Translations under genes and position numbers: made by a program | Notes under the pieces: generated by a model | The model's database searches: none | Seen by the model: only the letters and a program-made list of their open reading frames with translations | What the model was told of the DNA's origin: nothing | Source of the DNA: Cynocephalus volans | Lineage: Eukaryota > Chordata > Mammalia > Dermoptera > Cynocephalidae | Direction of reading: 5' to 3' | Assembly (NCBI RefSeq): GCF_027409185.1 | Contig: NC_084467.1 | Location: 88,048,501-88,112,500, forward strand | DNA: 64,000 nt | Shown: piece by piece, positions 33,179 to 44,020 of the stretch | Numbering within the stretch: the first letter of the stretch is position 1 | Layout: every line of letters starts with the position of its first letter

Positions 33179-33260
33179 ATTTTTGGGGCAGCACGGGCTG
33201 ATATGGGGATCTGGCCCTTGACCTTGGTGTTATCAGCAGCACCCTCTAACCAAAAAACTT
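33076..33260 (-). repeat. CYN-like SINE pieces around a CA repeat, minus strand
   Basis: Minus-strand SINE sequence on both sides of (AC)n (33125-33176). The right piece contains the complement of GCTGATAACACCAAGG. Either two SINEs or one SINE whose tail expanded. Confidence 0.7.
33125..33176. repeat. (AC)n microsatellite
   Basis: About 26 uninterrupted AC units. Confidence 0.97.
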
Positions 33261-33989
33261 AAATAATATTCTGGTAGGAAAGATGAAGCCTCCAAAGTTG
33301 AAAAAGTGATACTCTTTTCCTTAATGGACTAAATAAGGATCTAGTCACCTTGGTTAAGATATCAAATTAATTGGGCAACTGCCCAGGCTCATGATGTTGT
33401 TAGTTTGGCTGATCAGCTCTCTAAAACTCTCCAAAAGAAAGAGAAAAGCAAGGTCTCTAAGGTCATGAGTTTACTGCTTCAGCAGGTGACTAGTCTTTTA
33501 AGTGAAGGCAGACTAATAGATCTTTTAAGTGAAGGCAGACTGCCCCAAGTAACCAAAGAGTTGTCTGCTTTTACTGCAAAATGTGGGGTTGGAGAGCTGA
33601 GAGCTGAACCATGGGTGAGCCCAGCAAAGCCAGAGGGGTGGGGCTGCCTGAAGACTTGGGGGCCCAACCCCCACACCACTGTACAGAGGATACTGGAAAT
33701 GGAGTCAAGGGAGATTATTCTCCAGCTTTGAGATTTCATTCCTGCTTGCTGGGTTTTGGACATGCTGTGTGCCAATTACTCCTTTCTTTTCTGTTGCTCC
33801 GTTTTGAAACAGGAGGGTGAACCCTATGCTTGTCCCACCATTACGTCTTGGAAATGGATAAATTGCCTGATTTCACAGATGGGATTTTGGCCTTTGATCT
33901 TTTGAGCTGGTGCTGGAATGAGTTAAAACTTTGGGGCTATGGGGATGGAATGAATGTATTTATATATGAAAAGGACATAAGCTCAAGGA

Positions 33990-34420
33990 TGGAATAGGGG
34001 TTGAATGTTTTTCTCCTCCAAAGTTCATGTGGAAGATTGATGATCCCCAATGTGGCAGTGTTGAAAGGTGGGGACTTTGAGAGGTGATGGCATCATGAGT
34101 ACTATGCTCTCATAAATGGATTAATCCATTCACGGAATAATGGGTTAATGGTTTAATGGGTTATCTTGGGTGTGGACTGGTGGCTTTATAAGGAGAGCAA
34201 ATAAGCACATTAAGTGCTCTTCTGCTCCTTGCTACATGATACCCCGAGTCACCACGGGACTCTGTAGAGACTCTCCACCAAGAAGAAAACCCTCACCAGA
34301 TGCACACCTTGACTTTGGATTTCCCAACCTCCAAACTGCAAGAAATAAATTTCATTTATTTATAAATTACCCAGTTTCAGGTATTCTGCTAAAAGTGACA
34401 GAAAATGGACTACTATACAT
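33990..34420 (+). repeat. MaLR-type LTR, plus strand
   Basis: Contains agttcatgtgg, gatccccaatgtggcagtg, aagaagaaaaccctcaccag and tttataaattacccagtttc. Its 34200-34350 part resembles the extra sequence at the 5' end of the L1 (41856-41985). Confidence 0.85.
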
Positions 34421-34799
34421 ACATAGTCCAGCAGGGAAACTTAACTACTCGAAGAAAGGGAAAGCCAAGTTACATTAGATATTTGTGATATCACTAGAAG
34501 CAGTGTATACCAAGGGGGTGTAAATTATATCTTAAAGCAAAGGACTTGTCTTTCCTTTCTCTCAAAATGCTACAATTGCTTCTGCCATCTCATTCTCACA
34601 GCAAATAACACCACCTGATAAAATTATGAGACTATCACATGGGTTTACACAAGTTTGGGATGGTTTTATGTAGCTGACACCATCATTTGGGCATCTCAGT
34701 AATATAGCCCATTTATGGTGGAAACAAACAAACCATACTAAGGACAACCAACCAAACAATACTGGTGACATGGGTTGGTTGCCCCTTGGCCAATGTAAT

Positions 34800-35439
34800 T
34801 GTACTTTACAGCTTCAGGCCACTGATTAGTTTGCTACTTATTGATCCCAACTCCCTGGCATTTACTGGGTTGCTTGTGGAACAAACTTGTGATCCTGGCT
34901 GCCTCCTGGTTGGTTAGGGCATTGCACTCTATGTTTTGTCTGGGCCCGGGGGCATGTCCTTACCACCTTAGAAGCCTTTGCTAATCTGTCCTTATTAAAA
35001 GCCAGATGGACTCATGCTGTCTTTAACTGGTTTGAATACCTTGTAGCCTTCTTTGTTCCCTCTCTGGGTATTGAGGATGTAATTATGCACATAGAAGTCC
35101 TTATCAACTTCACCAGACAAACCTTAAATAAGCCAGTAGGGTTTAGCTTTATCAAACAATGAAGTGACTCTAATGCATAAAGCTGTAGTGCAAAACTATA
35201 TAGCTTTAGATATTTTGACTGCTTCACAGGGTGGCACCTGTGCTATTCTCAAAACTGAATGTTATGTATCTATACCAGACAAATTAGCCAATCTGACCTA
35301 CATTTTAAAGAGCATGGCAGAACAGATTGATGCAATGGAAAGTCCCTTTCTATCCCTTATGGAACTAATCACCATATGTTTTTGTTCTTGGGGCTCCCCA
35401 AGAATAATCACATTGATTATTCTGGTTCTCATTTCATAG
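34800..35439 (+). pseudogene. env remnant of the second ERV
   Basis: Near 34890 one frame reads WLPPGWLGHCTL and FVWARGHVLTTLEA. After a frame change near 35160 another reads QNYIALDILTASQGGTC, then AILKTECY. This is the immunosuppressive-domain and CX6CC region of a gamma-type transmembrane subunit, but the last Cys is replaced by Tyr. A stop and frameshift make it non-functional. Confidence 0.8.
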
Positions 35440-35794
35440 TCATATGCTTTGTTCTTATAATACTGTTGTTCAAGCTAATTATGATATGTGTTACTTGATG
35501 TTTTGAGTATACTACAAAAACTAAAATAATGATAGCTGGATGCTTAGAAATAAATGAACTTCCTGCTACATAGGAGTCAAGGATCTGTCTATTGTCCCAT
35601 CCCAACTCCCATGTTGCTTGAAATTTAAACTTAGACCTAGAGGACAAAACCTAACTTCTTTCCCTCCTACGTGGCACACGACTTTCTGGAATGAGCCTTC
35701 CCAACAACAAGGGATGAAAATGTCTACATGAGTTGATCATCAATGCTTTCAGATAAAAGATCTTTTATCAAAAGAGGGAAACTAAAAAACTAAA

Positions 35795-36290
35795 AAATCT
35801 GCTGTGACCAGGTTGGCTAAATTGTAGTGGCTGGGGAAATGTGGAGTAGGTCAGCAGTCACATCTGCATGTCCTGGAAAACATTATCATAAGACCTTTAG
35901 CTCAGAAACCATACGTGCAGGCACCAGAAGTAATAAAATGAACTAGAATGCTTCTTGTAAACCTTACCCTAGATTCCTGAATGTAGAATGTAACCTAGTA
36001 ACAATCCAAAATCTCTATATATGTACTAGCCAATAGAAAAACTGATGTAATGATAAGGAGGATTGTCCTTTTCTCTCTCTTTTCTTCTGTCTCTCTCTCA
36101 TCCCTTTGATTCACCCCCTTTATGTGATTTTGAAATGCTGAGCTCTACTGGCCCGCTTCGAAATGCATTTCCCAGGTCAATCTGACATATGCATTTCCTG
36201 GCTGCAGTTGTCACACTGTCTTGATAAACTCCATGCCTATATGTTGGACCTCAGTTTCTTTTAGGTCAATACATCTCAGTTCATTCAGAG
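35795..36290 (+). repeat. 3' LTR of the second ERV
   Basis: Starts near TGTGACCAGG, preceded by a purine-rich stretch (aaaagagggaaact). Partner of 31286-31540. The right end is not precisely defined. Confidence 0.6.
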
Positions 36291-36874
36291 ATTTGAAAGA
36301 TCGGTATGATGGCGTTATGCTAGGTTTGATCCTTGACTAAGGGCCTAATTCTACTAGCCTTTTTTTGTTTAAAGGCCCAATTTGAAAAGTATTCACCACT
36401 CTCTACCTTGCAAGTTCCTGAATTTCTATGCTCTCTTTTTTTTCTTTCTTTTCACTATTTACAAATTAGTGAATTATTTTTTGAGTACCTCTTGTACTTC
36501 TCTTTCATGAGGTATTTTGTCAAATACAGTCAACATTAACCTACACAAGCTATTAACATTTTGTTTTCTAATATTTTCTCTCTGAGCTACAAGCTTACTC
36601 GTTTTATTATTATAACTTTCCAAGTTGTTATTGGCCACAATTTTATCAAATATTCCAATGCATAACACGGTTATCATTGTTCCAGCTTCTAAAATCAATT
36701 TACTTGGCCTCATCACTTGACTCCAAAGTCGATGTCACAAAAGTCATGTTTTTGTTAAAATATATGGCATCCTTGGATATCAATTTCTGTATTGATCAAT
36801 ATACGCAAAGTTTGTCAAAATCTTAATGATTAATAAAATCGTTAAAATCTTAAGATTAATAATCTTAATCATAA
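36291..36874. other. No feature recognised
   Basis: AT-rich sequence without supported genes. Confidence 0.4.
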
Positions 36875-36954
36875 GAGGGTACTTCAAAAAGTTCGTGGAA
36901 AAATAGAATTAAAAGATAATATGAATCTTACCATGAACTTTTTGAAGACCCCTC
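36875..36954. mobile_element. 80-bp mariner-derived MITE
   Basis: Inverted ends GAGGGTACTTCAAAAAGTTC and the complementary GAACTTTTTGAAGACCCCTC with a short A-rich centre. Flanked by TA-containing sequence. Ends match the two mariners in this window, and its size equals that of MADE-type elements. Confidence 0.88.
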
Positions 36955-37119
36955 TTATAATAATAATAATTATTCCCCTTGTATAATCTATTTTTTGTTC
37001 ATGCTATATGTATAGCACATTGCAGGTTACTAGGGACTTCTCTTGAAATTTCCACACATAGGATACAGTCTGATAGAGCATTATGATCATGCACACTGCC
37101 AGATTCAAAAGCAGACAGA

Positions 37120-37455
<336 letters not shown>

Positions 37456-37472
37456 ATTCAAAAGCAGACAGA

Positions 37473-39050
37473 AAGAGAGTTCTGGAGGGTCACGAATTGG
37501 CAATTCAATGCTCTGGCCCAGAGATGACACACATCATCCAATGACAGCACATAGACCAGAACTAGTCATGTGGTTCCACTCAACCACAAGAGAGCCAGGA
37601 ACTTCAACCTACTTTAAGAAGTGTTCTGAAGGTAGAGACTGGGAAATATTTGGTGACTAGCATAATCCAATTGCATATGAACTTCATAATCAAAGGTACT
37701 CTAGGACTAGTGTATTAGAGGCCCTACTTCACAAGTTATAGTTCCCCACTCATTCCCAGACTGAAGAGGCTCCTGATGGGCTTTAACAGCACAAGTACAT
37801 ATTGTGCACCATTCTCCTAGTCTAACACAAAGGAACCTGTGGTGACTTTGTCTGGTAACTCTGCCAGGTAAAGGAGAATCCCTAATGTTTTTATTTATAA
37901 TTAACCCTGACTCTGAGATAAAACCAATTACTTGATTCCTGATGGACTTAAGAGCATCAAATGATAACTGAAGCTTTGATCAGTGTCAAGAAGCTCCATA
38001 GGGCAACAATCATACAGGGTAATTTCCCCAGTTTCTGAATGTACAGAGGGAGGAGAGGGCCTCTCTTCTGTGAAATCACTCCATGGGCCCCTGATTCAAA
38101 GAATAAGTCTATTATAATCAGAAAAGCCAAGAAGAAGCCACTGGAGCACCTCACCTGGTCAAAGAAGGAAATGAAAAGTTAAGTTCATTTCAAATCTGTT
38201 AGGTAAATGTTCCATAGAGTGTTAAAATCCACAGATCCACCTCAAAACTAAAGGATCATGTAATTGTTGAGCTACTGATATAGAAGTGACCTCATTCAAC
38301 TTCCTTTAGAGGTAAATGATGTGCAAGTAGATAACCTTTGCCAATTCTTTCCAGCTTTGTTCACATATCGGTTCTTTCCCCTACAGAACTAGAAGAAGGC
38401 AGATTCGACTAATCTGGCAGCTTGAAACAACAAACTGGTTTTTCCTGCTCATGAGCAGTAATTTCAATTCAATAGTTTTAAGAACTATAATAGTATAAGA
38501 ACATATTATTTGGTAAAGTGACACCTGGAAACCTGAGCTTTAATTCTATAAGCATTGAAAAAAAATTTTTTTAAATTTTAACCTTTGTAGACAGAAATTC
38601 TTTTAAAAATGTGTATCACCATAGTCCCTGCCCTCTTTCTTGTTTGTTGTGTTTTTTTTTTTTTTTTTTTTTCCCCTACTGGGTCTTCTAACCTCTGACC
38701 TTAAGCAATTAAAGTTCCTAAACTACCAACCTGAGGATACTGATCTGGTGAATGTACTTCATGTGCATAATGCTTTCAGTGTCAACTGCACCAAATATAA
38801 CTAGATCTGTCTTCATTTCTCTGAGGCACCATTGGGAATCCCAGTTATTGTGCAATATTATAATACATTTATGCCTTCAATAGGGTTGTCAGACTTAACA
38901 AATAAAAATATAGGATACCTAGTTAAATTAGAAATTCTGGTAATCAATGAACTTTTCAATCTAAGTGTATTTCAGACATTGCATACTAATTATTATTTAT
39001 TTGAAATTCAAATTTAACCAGGACTTTTGTATGATATCTGGCAACCCTAA
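37473..39050. other. No gene recognised
   Basis: Contains a poly(T) run at about 38651-38673. No supported coding region or named repeat. Confidence 0.4.
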
Positions 39051-39477
39051 TGCAGTGGATTGACTTATGTACCTCCAAAATTCATTGAAGCTTGAATTAT
39101 GTCCCTCAAGTTTTATGTATTAGAAACTTAGCCCCCACTATGACTGTTAAGAGGATGGGAAATCCTTTTATGGTAATTGAAAGGTAGAGCCTTGAAGAGG
39201 TGATTGGATTGTAGGATTGAGCAGTTGTGAGTAGATTAAAAATGGTGGTCAGGGCATGGTTAGAAGGGTTGTAAAAGAAGAGGAGAGTCTGTCTTTCTCT
39301 GTCTGATCTCTGTGCTTCCACCATCTTGCAATGTGAGATCCCTGGGTCACTGTTGCCACTACCAGATGGACTTTGGACTTCTCAGCCTCAGAAACTATAG
39401 GCAATAAATTTCGTTTTTCTTTATAAATCACCCAGTTTCAAGTATTTTGTTATAAGTGACAGAAACAGACTGATACA
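39051..39477 (+). repeat. MaLR-type LTR, plus strand
   Basis: Begins TGCAGTGGATTGACTTATG and ends CAGACTGATACA. Same family as 23763-24206 on the other strand. Confidence 0.85.
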
Positions 39478-39879
39478 TCTAATAAGGTACCACTGATAAA
39501 CATAGTCCTGCTTGGCCCTGGCTGTCCTGAGACCGATATCTTGTTCTCATTTCTCTGTCTTTAGGGTGCCAAAATTTTGCTCAGAAGACCTGTTATGATA
39601 GAGAAGCCAAAGCTAGTTCTCTGACCCAGATTGCTATTTTATTCTCGTCTTTTATGGTCATCTCTGTTCTTCAGTGATATTTCTTGTCTCTATTGTTACT
39701 TTTGCTGCTTGCCACCTTTTCTCTATACTCATTTCTCTTCTCTCCCATTCCAATGGCAACCATGGGAGAGAATAGCAGAAAATTTTGACCCAAAATATGC
39801 TTGGACATATTTCAGACAAGATCAGGTGCATTCAGGGTGGAATGGATGTAGACACTTTGACATATTTCAAGATGGCTAA

Positions 39880-40028
39880 GGGCCGAGCCCGTGGCGCACT
39901 CGGTAGAGTGCTGCGCTGGGAGTGCGGCGACGCTCCCGCCGCGGGTTCGGATCCTATATAGGAATGACCGGTGCACTCACTGGCTGAGTGCCGGTCACGA
40001 AAAAACGACAAAAAAAAAAAAAAAAAAA
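39880..40028 (+). repeat. CYN-like SINE, second subtype, with perfect target duplication
   Basis: Same subtype as 15156-15286, with the GC-rich centre (gcgacgctcccgccgcgggt) and a shortened second unit. AAGATGGCTAA flanks it at 39869-39879 and 40029-40039. Confidence 0.93.
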
Positions 40029-40558
40029 AAGATGGCTAATTCAGGGAAACTGGGAATGAAGATTAGCTAGATGACTGTTTTTTGTGTGTGTGGAAAGAAA
40101 TTTACATCTATCTATGAAAATAGCTAGGCTTCCTCTGAGGTCCCTCCTTTGGCTACTATCTATTTTTTCCGAGAGCAGGTGCTAGTTTGCCTGAAATATT
40201 TTTATCTGCATAACAACACAGTCTTAACTTTAACTTTTGCCTGCCTCCTTTCTGTGAGGCCACCTCTCCCAGGGCTTTGGAGAAACCGGATCTCAGGACA
40301 TTGTTCTGGAGAACAATTGTACCTTCCCCACCTTCTCTCTCTCTTTAATGAATACTTGTATATAAGCTTAGCACCCCATTGGATTATTGGAATCTTGGGA
40401 AATTACTCTCTTGTGATTCCCTCCTCCATTGCTCCTTCCCAGCATATTAAAATAATAAAAGTTGTCGTGCCTTTTCTTCATACTGATGCGAATTTGTCAG
40501 TGATTTTTAGTGAACCTTCAAGGGTGAAAAGGAAGTTTTTCCACTGGCCCCTACACAG

Positions 40559-41072
40559 TGTTAAATAAAATTATAGGAGGGCATTGTTTTGGACTAAGTT
40601 CCTGCACTAGACCCCAATAGACCAGACTAAACCCAAATTGAAGTCACCCTTGCTCAGTTCTACATCACTTACGTTGTGGTCTGACCTTCCAAGAAATAAG
40701 GAGAAAGACATACCAGCCAATTTCCCAAACAGGCTAGTTTAAATCTTCAATAGATGTAATGATGAAGTTCCCTCTGCTTTAATCCTTACACAAAAAAGAT
40801 AGCCTGATGCTAACTAGTCAGTTATTTTTCTATTTTTGTTCTGTCTTCCTGCCCCCGCCTTACAAAGAAAGTAACTTTGAAATGACCAATTTGCTTCTCT
40901 GTTGTTGTTTCTGCTTTCTTCAGCCTTTTTCCTACTGTAAAATCAACCTCCTTTGCTCAGATCATTAGAACACTTATTCTATTTTATGGAATTATGTGTT
41001 GCCTGATTCTAGAATTGCAATAAAACTAATTGACATCTTTAACTAAATTTGTTGTAATTTTGTTCCTTGACA
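40559..41072 (+). repeat. LTR of about 514 bp, plus strand
   Basis: Begins TGTTAAATAAAATTATAGGA and ends TTGTTCCTTGACA, with AATAAAA about 50 bases before the end. Same family as 49892-50540. Family name not determined. Confidence 0.75.
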
Positions 41073-41084
41073 AAAGCTAAGTGT

Positions 41085-41280
41085 AGTGTTTTAAAATATG
41101 GACTTTAAAGGCAGACAAATAAGGACTTGAACCCCAACTTATTCTTCAGTAGATATGGAAACTTCAGTAACTTACTTAATATCTGTAAGCCTCACTTTCT
41201 CCTATTTTGTAAAATATAGGTACCAATGCTTACTTTATAGGGCTATTGTGAGAGTTAAATGAGCTAATAAAGAAAAATAG
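41085..41280 (+). repeat. MIR, plus strand
   Basis: Follows MIR order: a ggacttgaacccc-like block, then an aacttcagtaacttacttaat core, then gcctcactttctcc and gagagttaaatgagctaat. Confidence 0.7.
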
Positions 41281-41429
41281 TATTGTTATTATCAAAAGAG
41301 CTTCAGGCCTTAGATATTGACGTGAACTGTTGGTTGTCCGGATTTGCAGTTCAGGCTCATTCTTGCCCTGGTGAGCTTTTGTAATATATGGCTTCTCTTT
41401 GACATCATTACCAACAAGTTCACTTCAGT

Positions 41430-41500
41430 TCAGGAAATGTGTATTAAATTTCTGCTGTGTGCCAGGTACTATTCTAGGTGCTAGAGATCCAAAGATAAAT
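41430..41500. repeat. L2/MIR-like fragment
   Basis: Contains ctgtgtgccaggtactattc, the conserved 3' segment of mammalian ancient repeats. Confidence 0.55.
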
Positions 41501-42059
41501 AATATTGACCTTAAGGAAAGTGTTGGGCTGAAAGGATAGATATAAAATAGAAGCACAATACAATGAATTAAGTAAAATGACCTAGTATGCAAAGGATGCC
41601 TCAAGATGCTATGGGACCACAGAGAAGTGATTTGAAGCCTTGAGAGGAAAGAGGCAAGACAATTCTTCAAGTTTGAATGATACCTGAGCAAAGAACTAAC
41701 AGTTGAGTAAGTCCAGTATAAAAAATATAAGGGAGCATCAGAAAAGTATTCTATTCTTAGCAACCAACATGAGAAAAGAAATGGTGTATACAGAAAAATT
41801 CAAAGCAGTTCCATATTATTAGAGTATAAATTGTAAAGTCACAAAGGGCTAATGAGCTCTTGCCCTGTCACCCTATGATGCCCTGCACCACCATGGGACT
41901 CTGCATAGAGTCCCCATCAAGAAGAAGGCCCTCACCAGATTCACCCCACCGACCTTGGACTTCTCATCCTCCAGAACCCTCCTTGCCACTTTCCACCATG
42001 AGTAGAAGCAGCCTGAGGCCCGTGCCAGATGCAGCTGTCCCAGAATCGACTTCCGGCGG

Positions 42060-42067
42060 CAAGATGG
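42060..42067 (+). promoter_or_regulatory. YY1-like site at the L1 promoter
   Basis: CAAGATGG, the core through which YY1 positions L1 transcription start in other mammals. It marks the likely canonical L1 5' end, with the LTR-derived sequence upstream. Confidence 0.5.
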
Positions 42068-42079
42068 AGGTCTGAAGGC

Positions 42080-42640
42080 AGCGGCAGCAGTGGAAACTCA
42101 AGACTCGGGGCCCCAGGGACTGGAAGAAATCACAGTGCCTACTTGGAAAGAAGAAAAGGTAGCGACTTGCCCCAGCCCAACCCCAGAGCGGGCCCCTAGA
42201 AGGGTTGGAGAGCCGCCGCTGCTTGCAGTCGGTGAAACGAGCAACTCTGCACCCGCCAGCGGCAGTGGCAGTGGCAGCAGTGAAGGAAGTGGTGGCAGCG
42301 GAGCCAGCAGCAGCAGCAGCAGTGGAGGAAATGGTGGTGGCGGAGCTGGCAGCAGCATCAGCAGCAGAGGAAACGGCGTCAGCAGTAGAGGAACCGGCGG
42401 CAGCGGCAGCATCGGAGGAGCTGGCGGCAGCGGCAGCGGCAGCGGTTTAAGCGGCAGCGGCGGTAGCGGCACCAGCAGCAGCAGTGAGGGAAGCAGCACC
42501 AGCGGTAGCGGCAGGAGCGAGGGGAGTGGCAGCAGCGGAGTCGGAGGCAGCGGAGCTGGCAGCAGTGATGAAGGCGGCAGAGGCGTGAGCAGAGGCAGCG
42601 GCAGCAGCGGGGGAAGTGGCAGCAGCAGGAGCAACACCCT
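42080..42640. repeat. GGCAGC/AGC-type trinucleotide-rich L1 5'UTR
   Basis: A long run of GGC, AGC and AGT triplets, open in several frames on both strands. It is low-complexity 5'UTR sequence, not a supported gene: the plus frame has no ATG at its start (GTG at 42090) and would encode only Ser/Gly. Confidence 0.85.
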
Positions 42641-42963
42641 GCAGTACCACCCTGTCACCCAGCAGCCCGGCAGAGTCCAAGCTGACCAGAGAGGTTGCTC
42701 CCCGGAGAGGCCCAAGACCCGAGGCAACCACACACGCAAAGCACTAGTGGCCAACTGAGCAGTCACTGAGGTAGCCATACCAAATTGGCAACCCCAGCAA
42801 CATCTAAGTCAGACAATAGTGTCAAACCTGTGGACTGTGAAACCCCCTGCCACAATGAATAAACATAAAGAAAAGAAACCAGAAATAAAAAAATCAAGAA
42901 AGTACACCACCCAAAGATAATAAATGTCAAGCTCTAGATCCTACAGAACGAGAAGCCCTTGAA

Positions 42964-43830
42964 ATGACTGACAAGGAATTTCGAGCGATAATTCTAAGGA
43001 AACTGAATGAGATACAAGAAAACTCAGCCAGACATCATGATGAAATGAAGAAAAGTATACAGGACCTGAAAGAAGAAATGTACAAGGAAATCAATGCCCT
43101 GAAAAAAAATGTAGCAGAACTTGCCAAACTAAAGAAGTTATTCAGCGAAATGAAAAACACAACGGAGAGTTTAACCAGCAGGCTTGTTGAAGTTGAAGAG
43201 AGAACCTCTGAACTTGAAGATGGGCTGTTTGAAATAACACAAGCAGACAAAAAAAGAAAAAAGAATCAAGGTATTGAAGAAAATCTGAGAGAGATATCAG
43301 ACAACCTTAAGCACTCAAATATCCGAGTCATGGGTATTCCAGAAGGGGAGGAAAACGGAGATTGCATTGAAAACATATTCAACAAAATAGTGGCAGAAAA
43401 CTTCCCAGGTATAGGAAAAATCACAGATCTTCAGATCCAGGAAGCTCAATGATCTCCAAATGTATTCAACCCAAAAAGGTCTTCTCCAAGACATGTTATA
43501 GTCAAATTGGCAAAACTCAAAGACAAAGAGAGAATCTTAAAAGCTGCAAGAGAGAAGCGTCAAATCACCTATAAGGGAGTCCCAATCAGGCTAACTTCAG
43601 ACTTTTCATCACAAACCCAAAAAGCTAGAAAGGAATGGGATGATATATTCAAAATACTAAAAGACAGAGACTGTCAGCTAAGAATACTCTACCCTGTAAG
43701 GCTATCCTTCTGAAATTAAGGGCAAATAGTATATTTCTCAGACAAACAAAAACTGCAGGAGTTCACCACCACATGACCACCCTTACAAGAAATTCTCAAG
43801 GGAGTACTGGGTTTGGTTCCTGAAAAATAA
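42964..43830 (+). pseudogene. L1 ORF1 (RNA-binding chaperone), interrupted
   Basis: The open stretch from ATG 42964 stops at TGA 43450-43452, then the same frame resumes to a stop at 43711-43713, with further stops beyond. The N-terminal part is a heptad coiled coil (KSIQDLKEEMYKEINALKKN) for trimer formation. The RRM-like part begins near NIRVMGIPEGEENGDCIENI, and the C-terminal part includes RILKAAREKRQITYKGVPIR. ORF1p coats L1 RNA and helps strand transfer. This copy cannot make the full protein. Confidence 0.92.
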
Positions 43831-44020
43831 CTACCACTGCCATAAAAACCCAAGAAAAATCTAAACCCAATAGTATAATAAAAATGGCATTCATGAAGAG
43901 AAAACGAACAAACAAAAAGGCTATCTACAACCTAAGGAACCAACAAACACAGAAAACAAACAGTAAATCAGAAAGCAAGGAATAAAAGACACCTAAAACA
44001 ACCAAACAACAATCAAAAAA

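Larger units (their letters stand above)
31286..36290 (+). mobile_element. Decayed second ERV (ERV1/gamma-like) with gag and env remnants
   Basis: Two related segments, 31286-31540 and 35795-36060, share gtcagcagtcacatc, catgtcctggaaaac and agattcctg(c/a)atgtagaatg. They bracket internal sequence with a gag capsid remnant and an env transmembrane remnant, consistent with 5' and 3' LTRs. Pol is not recognisable. A minus-strand LTR, SINEs and a MaLR LTR have invaded it. Confidence 0.7.

Noticed and set aside
42090-42778. Long open frames on both strands (222 and 226 codons)
   Set aside because: They are the translation of a triplet-rich L1 5'UTR. The plus frame lacks an ATG at its start, and the products are pure low-complexity Ser/Gly or Leu/Pro.
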